Assembly: GCF_003024155.1 (NCBI RefSeq)
Contig: NZ_CP028136.1
Span: forward strand, 4,216,001 to 4,280,000
Direction of reading: 5' to 3'
DNA: 64,000 nt
From: Christiangramia fulva
Lineage (GTDB): Bacteria > Bacteroidota > Bacteroidia > Flavobacteriales > Flavobacteriaceae
Numbering within the stretch: the first letter of the stretch is position 1; each line of letters starts with the position of its first letter. Shown piece by piece: positions 27,958 to 37,624 of the stretch. The notes below the pieces were generated by a model. The model was not told the DNA's origin. It worked only from the letters and a program-made list of their open reading frames with translations, and ran no database searches. A program made the position numbers and the translations under genes.

Positions 27958-28004
27958 TTTAATTTATGATTTTTAAAAAGTAATTAATTCCAATCCCATG
28001 TTTA

Positions 28005-30224
28005 TTAATTTGCCACTGAAAAACCGATTTCAGAAGCAGTGACAGTTTTTTTATCACCCGCTATCTTCTCAGCTTTTATCCGAAAATATCTACTCATTAC
28101 GGGTTTTCTAAATCGGTAAATCCTTTTGGAGGGATCATTATAAATGTTACCAAAATGAAAACTTCCGATTTCATCCCAATGAACCCCATCCCTACTACTT
28201 TGAATCGTTCCTTTTTCCATTAAACCTTCGCCCATTATTTTCTTGGGAGCATAAATAAAACCTCCTACTTTATACTCTTTTGCAAGATCCAAAGCAATAT
28301 AATGTTCCTTGTTAGTTTCATCTGAAATCCAATAACTATCAGAATTAGCATCAATAGCATTTAATACTAAATGATTCTTCCTTGAATGACTGGAAGACAA
28401 CACCTTCCAATTCTTTTTAAAAAGCCCGAAATATACTCCTGAACCCGGACTCTCTTCATCCTCATTTCTTATAAAAGCTTCTACCGAACCTTGTTTTAAA
28501 AAAAAAGGCCCGTCATAAATTCGTAGGGGTTCTTCCCCATTAATGCCAAAAATTATTTTTTTAAAACCTAAAGCCCGGTTTGCCATACTATCATTAATGG
28601 AAATATGGACCAGGCCGTCAGAATCCCGGGTGATGGAAAGCTGAGGCATCGGTTGATGGTAATAGAAAGCCCCAACGGTAGCAATTACCGGTCGGTTTCG
28701 AACCTTTAAAAACTTAATTCGGATTTTTTTTAATTCTACAGGAGAGAACCGGAGAATCCGCTTATAGCCAATATTGGTTCCCTCACCCAGATCCTGCCAC
28801 CTACCGTTAATCCAGCCTTGTACAAGATGCTTTTCAACCCTTTCGCCATATGAGCTTACCGCCTCTTGAATAACAAAGCGGTTGAACATAATAGGTTGCT
28901 TTAATGAGAACTCAATGGTTGAGTCATTTTGAGAAAGCAATTCGAAAGTTTCAAGATCATCGTCCAAAAGTCTTTCATGCTCCTCAGATCCGGACAGCAG
29001 ATTATCCCGATAAGTATCCTCTATAAATTGACCCACCTTTTTTAATACCTTTAAGTCCTTTTTTGCAAAACGACCTTCTCTGTTAGGAGGAACGTTTAAA
29101 AGAAATATGGCATTCCCTCCTACTGCAGATTCATATATATTAAATACTTCTTCCGCGCTTTTCACACTTTGGCTCGTCTCATCTCTATAAAACCAACCAT
29201 CTCTTATGGATGTATCTACCTCAGCAGGATAGTAGTGAAGAAAATGAGCATTATACAATTTTGTTCTTGACCCAAGGTCGTTTTCTGTTAAGTCAGAAAA
29301 CATATTGATAGAGTCGGGATTTTTCTGGAAAGGAATTACATTCCATTCCGTTTCTCGGGTGTCTCCAGCCTCATTGCCAACCCAACGAAGATCCTCTTTA
29401 CCGAAAATAACCGCACTTGGAGCTAAGGTATGAATCAGCTTTTTCCAATCCTGGTAAGCATATTTTTGATTACCTTTTTTCTTAGGATTTGCACCATCAA
29501 ACCACACCTCACTGATTGGACCATATTCCGTTAACAGTTCAAATAGCTGGTTCAGAAAGTACTCATTGTAATCATCAACTTTAAATGTAAATGTCGTTTT
29601 ATTTTGGAAAGGGCGGTTCATAACCGGACGGGGGATTATCCTTGTAGAATAGGCACTTGAATTCCCATAATAGCCTTTGGGATTCTCTAACTGATACAAA
29701 TCGGCCGGTGATAAATACACCCCTAATTTCAATCCGTATTTCTTGCAAGATTTAGATAATTCTTTAAGAATATCTCCTCTTCCTCCCTGGTAGGGCGATG
29801 ACATTATGCCATGTTTAGTGTACCTGCTTTGCCAAAGAACGTAGCCATCATGATGTTTTGCCGTAAAAATAACTTTTTTCATTCCGGCGTCTTTCATAGC
29901 CCGGCACCATTGGTCTGTGTCAACAGAAACCGGATTAAAAATTCCCGGATCCTCCTTTCCGGTACCCCACTCTCTTTTGGTAAAAGTATTCGGTCCAAAA
30001 TGAATAAATCCAATAAAACCATCCTGAAGTGCCTCCAGTTGAGAGTGTGTGGGAACGACATGAGTCGCCTTATCAATAATAACCGATTCGGAATCTCCTT
30101 TTTTAATTTCAATAGTATTGTGGAAAGAAGCATTCTTGGCTTCCTGCGCATGCAGGCTAATGCCACCGCAGATTTCAATAAAAACAAGGATGATTATCCG
30201 GTAGATCAGATGAAAAGGATTCAT
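28005..30224 (-). CDS. GH29 alpha-L-fucosidase with C-terminal F5/8C-like domain
   Basis: The 739-residue exported protein has a signal peptide ending SLHAQ. The GH29 barrel contains GFIHFGPNTFTKREW, FTAKHHDGYVLW and EVWFDGANP, with the nucleophile Asp243. LLNVPPNREGRF closes the catalytic domain near residue 390. A beta-rich middle region and a C-terminal F5/8C-like domain (about 600-739, with HYIALDLAKEYKVGGFIY and SRYFRIKAE) suggest glycan binding. The layout is closest to alpha-1,3/4-fucosidases (GH29-B), which act on Lewis-type structures. It is divergent from the GntR gene and shares the operator at 30343-30355 with it. Confidence 0.9.
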   Translation of the reverse strand: MNPFHLIYRIIILVFIEICGGISLHAQEAKNASFHNTIEIKKGDSESVIIDKATHVVPTHSQLEALQDGFIGFIHFGPNTFTKREWGTGKEDPGIFNPVSVDTDQWCRAMKDAGMKKVIFTAKHHDGYVLWQSRYTKHGIMSSPYQGGRGDILKELSKSCKKYGLKLGVYLSPADLYQLENPKGYYGNSSAYSTRIIPRPVMNRPFQNKTTFTFKVDDYNEYFLNQLFELLTEYGPISEVWFDGANPKKKGNQKYAYQDWKKLIHTLAPSAVIFGKEDLRWVGNEAGDTRETEWNVIPFQKNPDSINMFSDLTENDLGSRTKLYNAHFLHYYPAEVDTSIRDGWFYRDETSQSVKSAEEVFNIYESAVGGNAIFLLNVPPNREGRFAKKDLKVLKKVGQFIEDTYRDNLLSGSEEHERLLDDDLETFELLSQNDSTIEFSLKQPIMFNRFVIQEAVSSYGERVEKHLVQGWINGRWQDLGEGTNIGYKRILRFSPVELKKIRIKFLKVRNRPVIATVGAFYYHQPMPQLSITRDSDGLVHISINDSMANRALGFKKIIFGINGEEPLRIYDGPFFLKQGSVEAFIRNEDEESPGSGVYFGLFKKNWKVLSSSHSRKNHLVLNAIDANSDSYWISDETNKEHYIALDLAKEYKVGGFIYAPKKIMGEGLMEKGTIQSSRDGVHWDEIGSFHFGNIYNDPSKRIYRFRKPVMSRYFRIKAEKIAGDKKTVTASEIGFSVAN

Positions 30225-30342
30225 TAGTGTTGGGAAATTTTGATATTCTAGTCGTGAAATTCCATTTAAAAATTGGATTAGATTTCTTTATTTTGTTGGC
30301 TCTTTAAAGAAATAAATTTAAATATACTCCTTTTATTATTTT

Positions 30343-30355
30343 TATGTCATACATA
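30343..30355. promoter_or_regulatory. TATGT-N3-ACATA operator between fucosidase and gntR
   Basis: TATGTCATACATA has perfect arms and is followed at once by a further TATGT half site (30356-30360). It lies 119 bases upstream of the fucosidase start and 63 bases upstream of the GntR start, as expected for autoregulation of a divergent pair. Confidence 0.75.
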
Positions 30356-30417
30356 TATGTTTTAAAAAGTGTATTTTTAATACCTAATTAGATAAAATAC
30401 TAATCCGAAAATTTTTC

Positions 30418-31134
30418 ATGAAAAAATTCAAAAAATTACAACCTGTAGAAACTCTATCTCTCGTAGATAAAGTAGAGTTAAGATTACTGGAATTCTTTAA
30501 AGAAAATGAATTAGAACCTGGAGATTCCATCCCCAAAGAATTAGAATTTGCCGAAACCCTTGGAGTAAGCAGAACAGTAGTAAGAGAAGCCCTTCTTCGT
30601 TTAAGAACTCTTGGTCTTGTAGAGTCGAAGAAGCACCGGGGAATGATCCTGACCGAACCAGATATTATAACCAACTTCGAAAGGATTCTTGATCCTAGCT
30701 TATTAGGAATGGATATATTGAAAAACCTTTTTGAACTTCGTCTTATACTCGAAATGGGAATGGCAGATTTTCTTTTCGAAAGAAAAACCGATAAAGATTT
30801 ATTAGAGCTTCAGGAAATAGTAGAGGCCGAAGAAAAAGCGGAGGCAGAAAAATCTCATTTTAGTCTTGACAGAGAAATCGCCTTTCATGGAAAATTATAT
30901 GAAATATCACAGAATAAAACCTTACTTAGATTTCAAAAACTACTTCTTCCTGTTTTTGAATATGTTCATCTTAAAAATAAGCCGGAAGATTTCGAATACC
31001 GATATAGCAGCGGCAAGTTTGTCACCCACAAAATGTTGGCCGACAATATTAGAATGGGAACTCCGGAAACCTTCAGAAATGCCATGAGACAACATCTAGA
31101 ACCTCACTTTGATTCCATTTTCAAATCCTCTTAA
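30418..31134 (+). CDS. GntR-family (FadR/FCD subfamily) transcriptional regulator, probable sialic acid/amino-sugar regulator
   Basis: The 238-residue protein has a GntR winged helix at about 20-80, with ELEFAETLGVSRTVVREALL. An all-helical FCD sensing domain follows, whose candidate metal or ligand residues lie in FELRLILEMGMADFL, DREIAFHGKLYEIS and THKMLADNI, with the closing HLEPHF. FCD regulators bind acids and sugar acids and are released from palindromes of the form GT-N3-AC. The sites TATGT-N3-ACATA in front of this gene and of seven sialic acid and glycan units make it the best candidate for the regulator of the locus, by analogy with NanR. The effector could be sialic acid, ManNAc or GlcNAc-6-phosphate. 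Confidence 0.9.
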   Translation: MKKFKKLQPVETLSLVDKVELRLLEFFKENELEPGDSIPKELEFAETLGVSRTVVREALLRLRTLGLVESKKHRGMILTEPDIITNFERILDPSLLGMDILKNLFELRLILEMGMADFLFERKTDKDLLELQEIVEAEEKAEAEKSHFSLDREIAFHGKLYEISQNKTLLRFQKLLLPVFEYVHLKNKPEDFEYRYSSGKFVTHKMLADNIRMGTPETFRNAMRQHLEPHFDSIFKSS

Positions 31135-32624
31135 TCCTTATCGGGGGGTAAATCCCGCCCTGACCAATGTAAAGCTGGCCCACCCCCGGCAGTAAAACCT
31201 AAACTTTCACCGGTAATATAGGGAGAAAACCAAAAAGAGAATAAGGCGCCCTTTTCAACATAAAATTTTAAAACAATGGATTTTGAAGCGATCGACAACA
31301 GCGATTCTTTAGTTTCCCATCGAATTCTATATTTGGTATCATTCTTACACATAGGAAGACAATCATCTTTAGAAAAACCTGGAATTACTTCCAACTGGTC
31401 ATTTAAAACTTCGACTTTTAATATTCCTTTGCTCATATTCGCATTTACAAACAAGAATTCACCTGTAAAATCAAATAAGTTCGTTATTAAAAAACCATCT
31501 TCTTTTTCAGCTCTTAAGGATACAAAACCATCCCTTCTTAGTCGCGCCAGCCCGGTAGACATATGACTATCCCACATAATATCATTCCGTCTTCTTCCTG
31601 AAAAATAAAAGTAGAGAAAATCGCCTACTACAATTGGAGAACCATTATAGGACTGCACATTCCCATAATTCCAGGATCCAGGTGTTTCATCAACTCCAAA
31701 AAATACAGGGTGATCAGTTTTGCTAAATGAATTTCCGTCTCTGCTGAAACCTAAGATCACTTCATTACGCTTATGAATGCCCAATTCCTCCGCCATCTCA
31801 TTCGTAGGTCCCTGCCAAATAGTATAATATCCCAGGTAGATACTTTCATATGCAATAACATCAAAATTATATATCCCCGGATGAATTTCCGGAAATCGAG
31901 GATGACGTGGTTCCGTCCCATCGGGGCCAAACCAAAATTTTTCTTCCGACTTTCCTATACCTTCGACAAGCTTCTCGGGATCCACATTGGTAGCATAGGT
32001 TCTGGTTTTAATTGCATCGGAAGTTTCATGGCGAAGGCTAACAACCCAACGCGACTGAAAAGGATCAAAATAAGCAGAAAAGCGATCCCTGATTTTACCT
32101 GAAATGGCTTTAGGGGGGGACCAGTGGATACCGTCACTAGAATATTTTAGCATCAGCCTGGAATCCTTTCCTTCCGATCGCCGATTGGTTAAAAACATTT
32201 TATACCGTTTATTGGGTTGCCTATCCATTTTATCTAACCAAATGGTGGCGGCATCTCTTATGGTACAATCCACCACATTCGTATCGGGGATGACATCACG
32301 AAATTCTTTCTTCCAATGAATCCCGTCATCAGATTCCGCATAACAGGTATAAAATGCATTTTCCAGGGACGGATATTGATTACCCGCTCCAGCCATATAC
32401 CACATTTTAAAACCACGTTCTGATTCATCATACCATACTCCATCACTAAAAGGAGCGGCATATAGCGCTCCAATACCGGTTTTTTCCCATTCCTCTTTGG
32501 GTTCCAACACGGGGTTAAACTTATAAGGTTCAGGCACATGAAAGGTTCGTTCGAGGTTTGTTTTATTTATCAGAAAATCATCCACAAAGAGCTGTCTTCC
32601 TTTTTGTAAAAAAATATGCCTCAT
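31131..32624 (-). CDS. Five-bladed beta-propeller glycosidase-like protein (GH32/GH43-like), function unknown
   Basis: The 497-residue protein begins RQLFVDDFLI and has repeated propeller strands with Asp/Trp motifs such as YAESDDGIHWKKE, LKYSSDGIHWSPP and SRDGNSFSKTDHP. A late GSWNYGNVQSYNGSPIVVGD and a C-terminal beta domain follow. This resembles the family 32/43/68 superfamily of glycosidases, which act on beta-fructosyl or arabino/xylosyl bonds or as GH130-like phosphorylases. There is no signal peptide, so a cytoplasmic location or an undetected export route must be assumed. It overlaps the GntR gene by 4 bases tail to tail. The substrate cannot be told from sequence. Confidence 0.6.
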   Translation of the reverse strand: MRHIFLQKGRQLFVDDFLINKTNLERTFHVPEPYKFNPVLEPKEEWEKTGIGALYAAPFSDGVWYDESERGFKMWYMAGAGNQYPSLENAFYTCYAESDDGIHWKKEFRDVIPDTNVVDCTIRDAATIWLDKMDRQPNKRYKMFLTNRRSEGKDSRLMLKYSSDGIHWSPPKAISGKIRDRFSAYFDPFQSRWVVSLRHETSDAIKTRTYATNVDPEKLVEGIGKSEEKFWFGPDGTEPRHPRFPEIHPGIYNFDVIAYESIYLGYYTIWQGPTNEMAEELGIHKRNEVILGFSRDGNSFSKTDHPVFFGVDETPGSWNYGNVQSYNGSPIVVGDFLYFYFSGRRRNDIMWDSHMSTGLARLRRDGFVSLRAEKEDGFLITNLFDFTGEFLFVNANMSKGILKVEVLNDQLEVIPGFSKDDCLPMCKNDTKYRIRWETKESLLSIASKSIVLKFYVEKGALFSFWFSPYITGESLGFTAGGGPALHWSGRDLPPDKD

Positions 32625-32674
32625 AAAAGATCAATTTCTAAAAGCAGAAAATTAACTTACCTAAATTAAGAAAT

Positions 32675-32707
32675 AAAAAAGGCCATCGGATAAAGATGAC
32701 CTTTTTT
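32675..32707 (-). terminator. Intrinsic terminator of the susC-susD operon
   Basis: The arms AAAAAAGGCCATC and GATGACCTTTTTT (one mismatch) flank a 7-base loop. On the reverse strand the stem ends in a T run. It lies 33 bases after the SusD stop. Confidence 0.75.
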
Positions 32708-32739
32708 GAACTAAACCAAACTAACTATTACTAAAACTA

Positions 32740-34245
32740 CTACTGATATCCTGGTGTTTGTTCTAATAGGGGGTTTCTTCCAATCATATCCAAGGTGATT
32801 GGCAATAAGAGTTTATATTCATCTCCTGGATTTAAATATTCTACGTTGTTGATGACATAAGAATCTCCGGCTCGACGCAGGTCCCACCATCTTTTTCCTT
32901 CTCCAATAAATTCAATATATCTCTCTTTCAAAATGGCTTGTGTATTTTCCGCTATAGATCCATTCGCATAAGCATCAACCGCAGGATCATAATTTTCCCC
33001 ATAAGCCCTTTGTCTTATTTGATTGATCTCCTCTGAAGGATCTTCACCCAAATGATTTTTTGCTTCCGCAAGTAAGAGAAGGACATCGGCATACCTGTAA
33101 ATCGGTACGTCGTTATCAAAAATTCTTACACTACCATCTACTCTGCCTAAAAATTTCTTGAGAATAGCTCCGAAATATTTCTCCTCGTTTAAACTACTGT
33201 ATCCTTCACCATTATTGGAATCACTGAATAAACGAATAAAGGTAGCATCTTTTCTAGTGTCGAAATTATCGTCAGAAAGTTGTAGTGTTTTTATACTGGG
33301 ACCATAACGGTTGGATCCGTTAATAACAAATCCTTCCATAGACTCTCCTTCTTCATTGTACTGGGGCCATATTTCAGTAGTTCTACCGGTAAACAAGTTA
33401 TAATAATTTTCAGCTTCATTTTCAGCATATTGAATAGCAAAAATGAACTCATTGTTATTTTCATTTTCCGGCCCCCACAGATCGGAGTAATTTGAAACAA
33501 GATTTATATTGGGGATATCTTTTATTTGCTCTAAAGCATTTTTAGCCTCCTGGAAATCAGAATCTCCTCCGTTTAATAAATTTCCGGACCAAATATAAGC
33601 ATCTCCCTTCAAGGCCAGCGTTGCCGCTTTAGACCAATAGTTTCTGTTTCCGTTCCAAAATGAATCGTCATCACCAAAAGCTTGCAAACTTCTCTCAAGG
33701 TCATCTTTAATTAGCTGCATTACTTCCTCCTGCGAAGATCTAGGCTTGCTCAATCCTTCGGCAGATGTAGTATTCAGGATTTCTGTACTAATAGGAACCG
33801 CACCCCAGGTTTTTAAAAGGGTATAGTAATAATAGGCACGTAAGCCGTAGGCCTCCCCCATTAAATGATTTTTGGTAACCTCATCGCTAAAATTGATGTT
33901 CGGTACGTTTTGAAGAAAATCATTTATTTGATGAATTCTTCCATAGAAGCCAGCCCAGCCCCCAAATGGTGCCGTTGAGACGGTAATATTAGATTCGATT
34001 AAATCAATATTAAAAGGAGATTCGAAGGTTGGCCCTCCCCACTCATCACTCCGTATAGCTCCTAATAACCAGATATCATAAGTTTCTCCTCTTAAGGCTC
34101 CGTATAGACCGGAATGTGCGGCAAGCGCTCCGGTTTCACTATTCCAGAAACCATTATACGTAAGTTCACTTGGCGAATCCAGCTCCAGTTCACTCTCACA
34201 AGATGTGAGAAACAGAGCAGCCAAAATGATATATAAATATTTCAT
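32740..34245 (-). CDS. SusD/RagB-family glycan-binding outer-membrane lipoprotein
   Basis: The 501-residue protein has a lipoprotein signal peptide (FLTSC) and SusD features. These include the N-terminal FWNSETGALAAHSGLYGALR helix, MGEAYGLRAYYYYTLLKTWGAVP, a TPR-like helical core and the C-terminal RYIEFIGEGKRWWDLRRAG. SusD proteins cap SusC transporters and bind the glycan at the cell surface. The gene follows susC with an 11-base gap. With sialidase, fucosidase, galactosidases and hexosaminidases around, the ligand is probably a sialylated or mucin-type oligosaccharide. Confidence 0.95.
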   Translation of the reverse strand: MKYLYIILAALFLTSCESELELDSPSELTYNGFWNSETGALAAHSGLYGALRGETYDIWLLGAIRSDEWGGPTFESPFNIDLIESNITVSTAPFGGWAGFYGRIHQINDFLQNVPNINFSDEVTKNHLMGEAYGLRAYYYYTLLKTWGAVPISTEILNTTSAEGLSKPRSSQEEVMQLIKDDLERSLQAFGDDDSFWNGNRNYWSKAATLALKGDAYIWSGNLLNGGDSDFQEAKNALEQIKDIPNINLVSNYSDLWGPENENNNEFIFAIQYAENEAENYYNLFTGRTTEIWPQYNEEGESMEGFVINGSNRYGPSIKTLQLSDDNFDTRKDATFIRLFSDSNNGEGYSSLNEEKYFGAILKKFLGRVDGSVRIFDNDVPIYRYADVLLLLAEAKNHLGEDPSEEINQIRQRAYGENYDPAVDAYANGSIAENTQAILKERYIEFIGEGKRWWDLRRAGDSYVINNVEYLNPGDEYKLLLPITLDMIGRNPLLEQTPGYQ

Positions 34246-34256
34246 AATTCTATAAT

Positions 34257-37200
34257 TTATAAAGTTAAGTTAAGTCCTAAAGTGAGTGTACGAGGTAAAG
34301 GAAATTCTCCTGCCTGATATCCTCCCATTTCAGGAGTATCCCCACTGTAGCTTTTAAAATAGTGCAAATTCGAACCTGTCACATACAGACTTAATTTTTG
34401 AATTTTATCTTTCAACAGTTCTTCCGTGGGAACGTCATAGCTAAGCGTGATTTCACGCAGTGCTAAATAGTCTCCTTTTTCCCAGAACCTGCTGTTTACA
34501 ATCCCTTCACTTCCTCGAAAAATATTTCTTTGGGCATCCACGAAAACAAATCGTGGAACATCCGTGTCGGTATTTTCTGGAGTCCAGGATTGAAGGACCA
34601 GAGCATCTTGATTCAAATTACCCTGAGTTTGAGCAAGTCCTTTACCTCTGATATGGTTGTAAATGATATGACCGGCAGCAAAATCAGTTTTAACATATAA
34701 ACCAAAATTTTTATAATTAAGGCTTGTGGACAATCCTCCATAAAAATCCGGCGTTGTTCTTCCAATTACCTGCCTGTCATAGCTATTAATGACATCATCC
34801 CCATTTACATCGACCCATGCCACATCTCCCGGATATCTTTTAAAAGGATTTGGAAGAAGATCATCCTGCACGTTGGCATCCGCATCTACTTCAGCCTGGT
34901 TTGCATAGATGTAATCCTGCACGTAAGTAACCACTAAATCTGTACCTACTCGTTGACCTTCCTGCAATCCTCCAACCCATTCTAACTCCCCGGTATCTGG
35001 ATTATAAATCTGAGTACCTCCCTGGCGATTCAATTCATTATCATTTTCAGGTAAGGAGACTACAAAACTTTTAATCTTGGAGAGCGTTCCCCGAATATTC
35101 CAGTTTAAATTCTCTGTTTTAATAAGATCGGCGCTCAACTGGACTTCAACTCCTTTATTTCTAAGTGTTCCATTATTGGTAGTAATCCCACTGAAACCCG
35201 TCCAGTACGGCAAAGTCAGCGAAGCCAGTTTATCTTCAACATCTCTTATAAAATAATCCCCGATAAAATTTATACGGTCATTAAACAGGGATAGATCCAA
35301 CCCGAAATTCAAAGTGGTTGAACGCTCCCATTGTAATTCAGGGGTGGGTAAGGAAGTATTTGCATACCCCGTTTGCCCATCATAAATTCCCTGAGAACCA
35401 TAAGATCCAAAGGTTGAAAAATTACCTAAAACATCCACGTTTCCGTTTACACCGTAACTTATTCTAGGCTTGATTTTTGAGAAAATATTATCTAAGGAAG
35501 AATCTTTGAAAAAATCTTCCTTATGTAAATTCCATCCAAAAGAGGCACCGGGGAAAAATCCGAATTTATTATTGCCCAGTCGGGAAGAACCATCATATCT
35601 GAAGGTAAGGCCTACCAAATATTTTTCATCAAAATCATAATTTAATCTTCCGAAGCCAGAGACAATTTTATGTAAAGTCCTAAAACTATAAGGAACACCA
35701 TTTGCTTCAGATCCCGCATTGAGCGTCGTGATTAAATCTGTTGGAGAATTTTTCGTTCCCGCACTGAAAGTAAAATATTCATCTTTATAGTATTCCGAAC
35801 CCAATAACACATCAAAATAATGTTTCCCCAAGGTTTTGGTATAATTTAAAGTACCTGTCAGCTGATTCCGAAGAGTTTTATCGACTCCTGCCGAAGCATT
35901 TCTGGAGGTAATTAAAGAACTACCGTTTAAATATGCTTTATTGAACGACTCATCCAAATTATTAATAGCAAAATGACTACCTGTAAGAGAAAAGGTAAGG
36001 TTAGAAAGGATGTTCCAATCGATACCCATGGAAGCCGTAATTCGCTGTTCCAAATTATCTCTGATAAATTTATCTTGATAATAAAGGGGATTACCAAATC
36101 CGGCATTGGTACCAGGGTTTAATTCATCAGACAAACTCCCGTCAGGATTGTTATTATACGTCCGGGATGTAGGAGGTTGCCCTGCAAATCTTCTAAAGAC
36201 GGTATTATTACTTCCTAAAGGGCTGAGACTTAAATTGGAATGAGAATATAATACATTGGCATTTACACTGAAATTATCAAAAATATTATATGAACCTGTT
36301 AATTTTCCAGAATATCTCTTAAACCCTGATCCTAAGATCAAACCTTCGTTATCCAAATATCCGAGACTGGCATATAAAGAACCTTTGTCATTACCTCCCT
36401 GGAAAGCTAAATAATGATCGATGCTTCGACTGGGTTGATAAATATTCCCACTCACATCATTTTGACGGAATAAAATTTCCTTGGAGGGATCTACTGGATC
36501 CGTAATTGTCGCCCATCCAGGATAATTTAGTAAATAGCGGTTATCATCGGTTAAATATTGCGTAGTGAAAGGGGAATTTGTGGTATTACCTCCCGTACCA
36601 AAAGCCGTGGCTCCATTGAGGAAACCAGCATTGAAATTGGTCCTTCCGGTAGCTTCATTGTAATATAAAATCGCCTGTCTATTGTATCGAATGAAATCTG
36701 CAGCATCCAAATACTCAGGTGTTTCTCTGCGGTAATTAAAACTATATTTATGCTTATAAGTAATGGTTGCTCTACCCGCATTTCCCGTTTTTGTGGTTAC
36801 CAGAACCACACCATTGGCAGCTCTCGCCCCATATATTGCCGTTGCGGCAGCATCTTTTAATACTTCTATAGACTCAATATCATCCGAATTTAGGGCATAA
36901 AAACTGCCAGGGACCCCATCGATTAATATTAAAGGAGATCCGGAACCACTGAAACTGGTTCCTCCTCGTAAGACAAGATCCGGGGTAGCTCCCGGTTGGC
37001 CTGTGGTATTAGTTACTCTTAAACCAGGAATGGTTCCCTGTAATGCGGTAGCGGGATTTGACCTGGTAGAGGTTTCCAAGATCCGGGTATCCAGTTTCGA
37101 AATCGATGTAGTAAGTTTAGCACGAGATTGCTTTCCATACCCGGTAACTACCACTTCGTCAAGGCTGGCTAAGTCTTCTTTCATTGAAACGTTTATTTCA

Positions 37201-37538
37201 GATTCAGTTCCAACTACCTTTTTTTGAGTTTCAAACCCCAAAAAACTGAAAACCAGAATATCCCCTGGAGTCGCTTTGATATTATATTTACCATCAAAAT
37301 CGGTTTGGGTTCCTGTGGTTGTGTTTTCAATAACCACATTAACCCCCGCCAAAGGCATCTGATTTCCATCTGTCACTAATCCGGTGATTTCCTTTTCCTG
37401 AGCTAAGGCCGAAACCCCAAGCAGTAAAACAAAAAGGAAAATTCCAGTACTCTTAATTTTTTCAATAGCTGTTTTGATCGAAGGCAAACAACTTAGAAAA
37501 AAAGAATTGAAATCTTTTTTCAAGTAATAAGGATTCAT
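34257..37538 (-). CDS. SusC/RagA-family TonB-dependent outer-membrane transporter
   Basis: The 1093-residue protein has a long N-terminus with a signal sequence ending VSALAQ. A carboxypeptidase-regulatory-like domain (ITGLVTDGNQMPLAGVNVV) follows, then the SusC signature DEVVVTGYG. The plug contains LRGGTSFSG and IESIEVLKDAAATAIYGARAANGVVLVTTK, and the C-terminal beta barrel ends TLTLGLNLTL. It imports oligosaccharides across the outer membrane using TonB energy. It is transcribed with the SusD gene and has a TATGT-N3-ACATA operator 57 bases upstream, so uptake is under the same control as sialic acid catabolism. Confidence 0.96.
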   Translation of the reverse strand: MNPYYLKKDFNSFFLSCLPSIKTAIEKIKSTGIFLFVLLLGVSALAQEKEITGLVTDGNQMPLAGVNVVIENTTTGTQTDFDGKYNIKATPGDILVFSFLGFETQKKVVGTESEINVSMKEDLASLDEVVVTGYGKQSRAKLTTSISKLDTRILETSTRSNPATALQGTIPGLRVTNTTGQPGATPDLVLRGGTSFSGSGSPLILIDGVPGSFYALNSDDIESIEVLKDAAATAIYGARAANGVVLVTTKTGNAGRATITYKHKYSFNYRRETPEYLDAADFIRYNRQAILYYNEATGRTNFNAGFLNGATAFGTGGNTTNSPFTTQYLTDDNRYLLNYPGWATITDPVDPSKEILFRQNDVSGNIYQPSRSIDHYLAFQGGNDKGSLYASLGYLDNEGLILGSGFKRYSGKLTGSYNIFDNFSVNANVLYSHSNLSLSPLGSNNTVFRRFAGQPPTSRTYNNNPDGSLSDELNPGTNAGFGNPLYYQDKFIRDNLEQRITASMGIDWNILSNLTFSLTGSHFAINNLDESFNKAYLNGSSLITSRNASAGVDKTLRNQLTGTLNYTKTLGKHYFDVLLGSEYYKDEYFTFSAGTKNSPTDLITTLNAGSEANGVPYSFRTLHKIVSGFGRLNYDFDEKYLVGLTFRYDGSSRLGNNKFGFFPGASFGWNLHKEDFFKDSSLDNIFSKIKPRISYGVNGNVDVLGNFSTFGSYGSQGIYDGQTGYANTSLPTPELQWERSTTLNFGLDLSLFNDRINFIGDYFIRDVEDKLASLTLPYWTGFSGITTNNGTLRNKGVEVQLSADLIKTENLNWNIRGTLSKIKSFVVSLPENDNELNRQGGTQIYNPDTGELEWVGGLQEGQRVGTDLVVTYVQDYIYANQAEVDADANVQDDLLPNPFKRYPGDVAWVDVNGDDVINSYDRQVIGRTTPDFYGGLSTSLNYKNFGLYVKTDFAAGHIIYNHIRGKGLAQTQGNLNQDALVLQSWTPENTDTDVPRFVFVDAQRNIFRGSEGIVNSRFWEKGDYLALREITLSYDVPTEELLKDKIQKLSLYVTGSNLHYFKSYSGDTPEMGGYQAGEFPLPRTLTLGLNLTL

Positions 37539-37594
37539 AAGTTTTTAGTTTTCGTTTAAGAAATAATTAACAAGGGACAATTTAAGCATTGTTT

Positions 37595-37607
37595 TATGTA
37601 TTACATA
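37595..37607. promoter_or_regulatory. TATGT-N3-ACATA operator upstream of susC
   Basis: TATGTATTACATA has perfect arms, 57 bases upstream of the SusC start and 17 bases before the stop of the lyase gene. Confidence 0.75.
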
Positions 37608-37624
37608 ATAAATATCAAAAAAAA

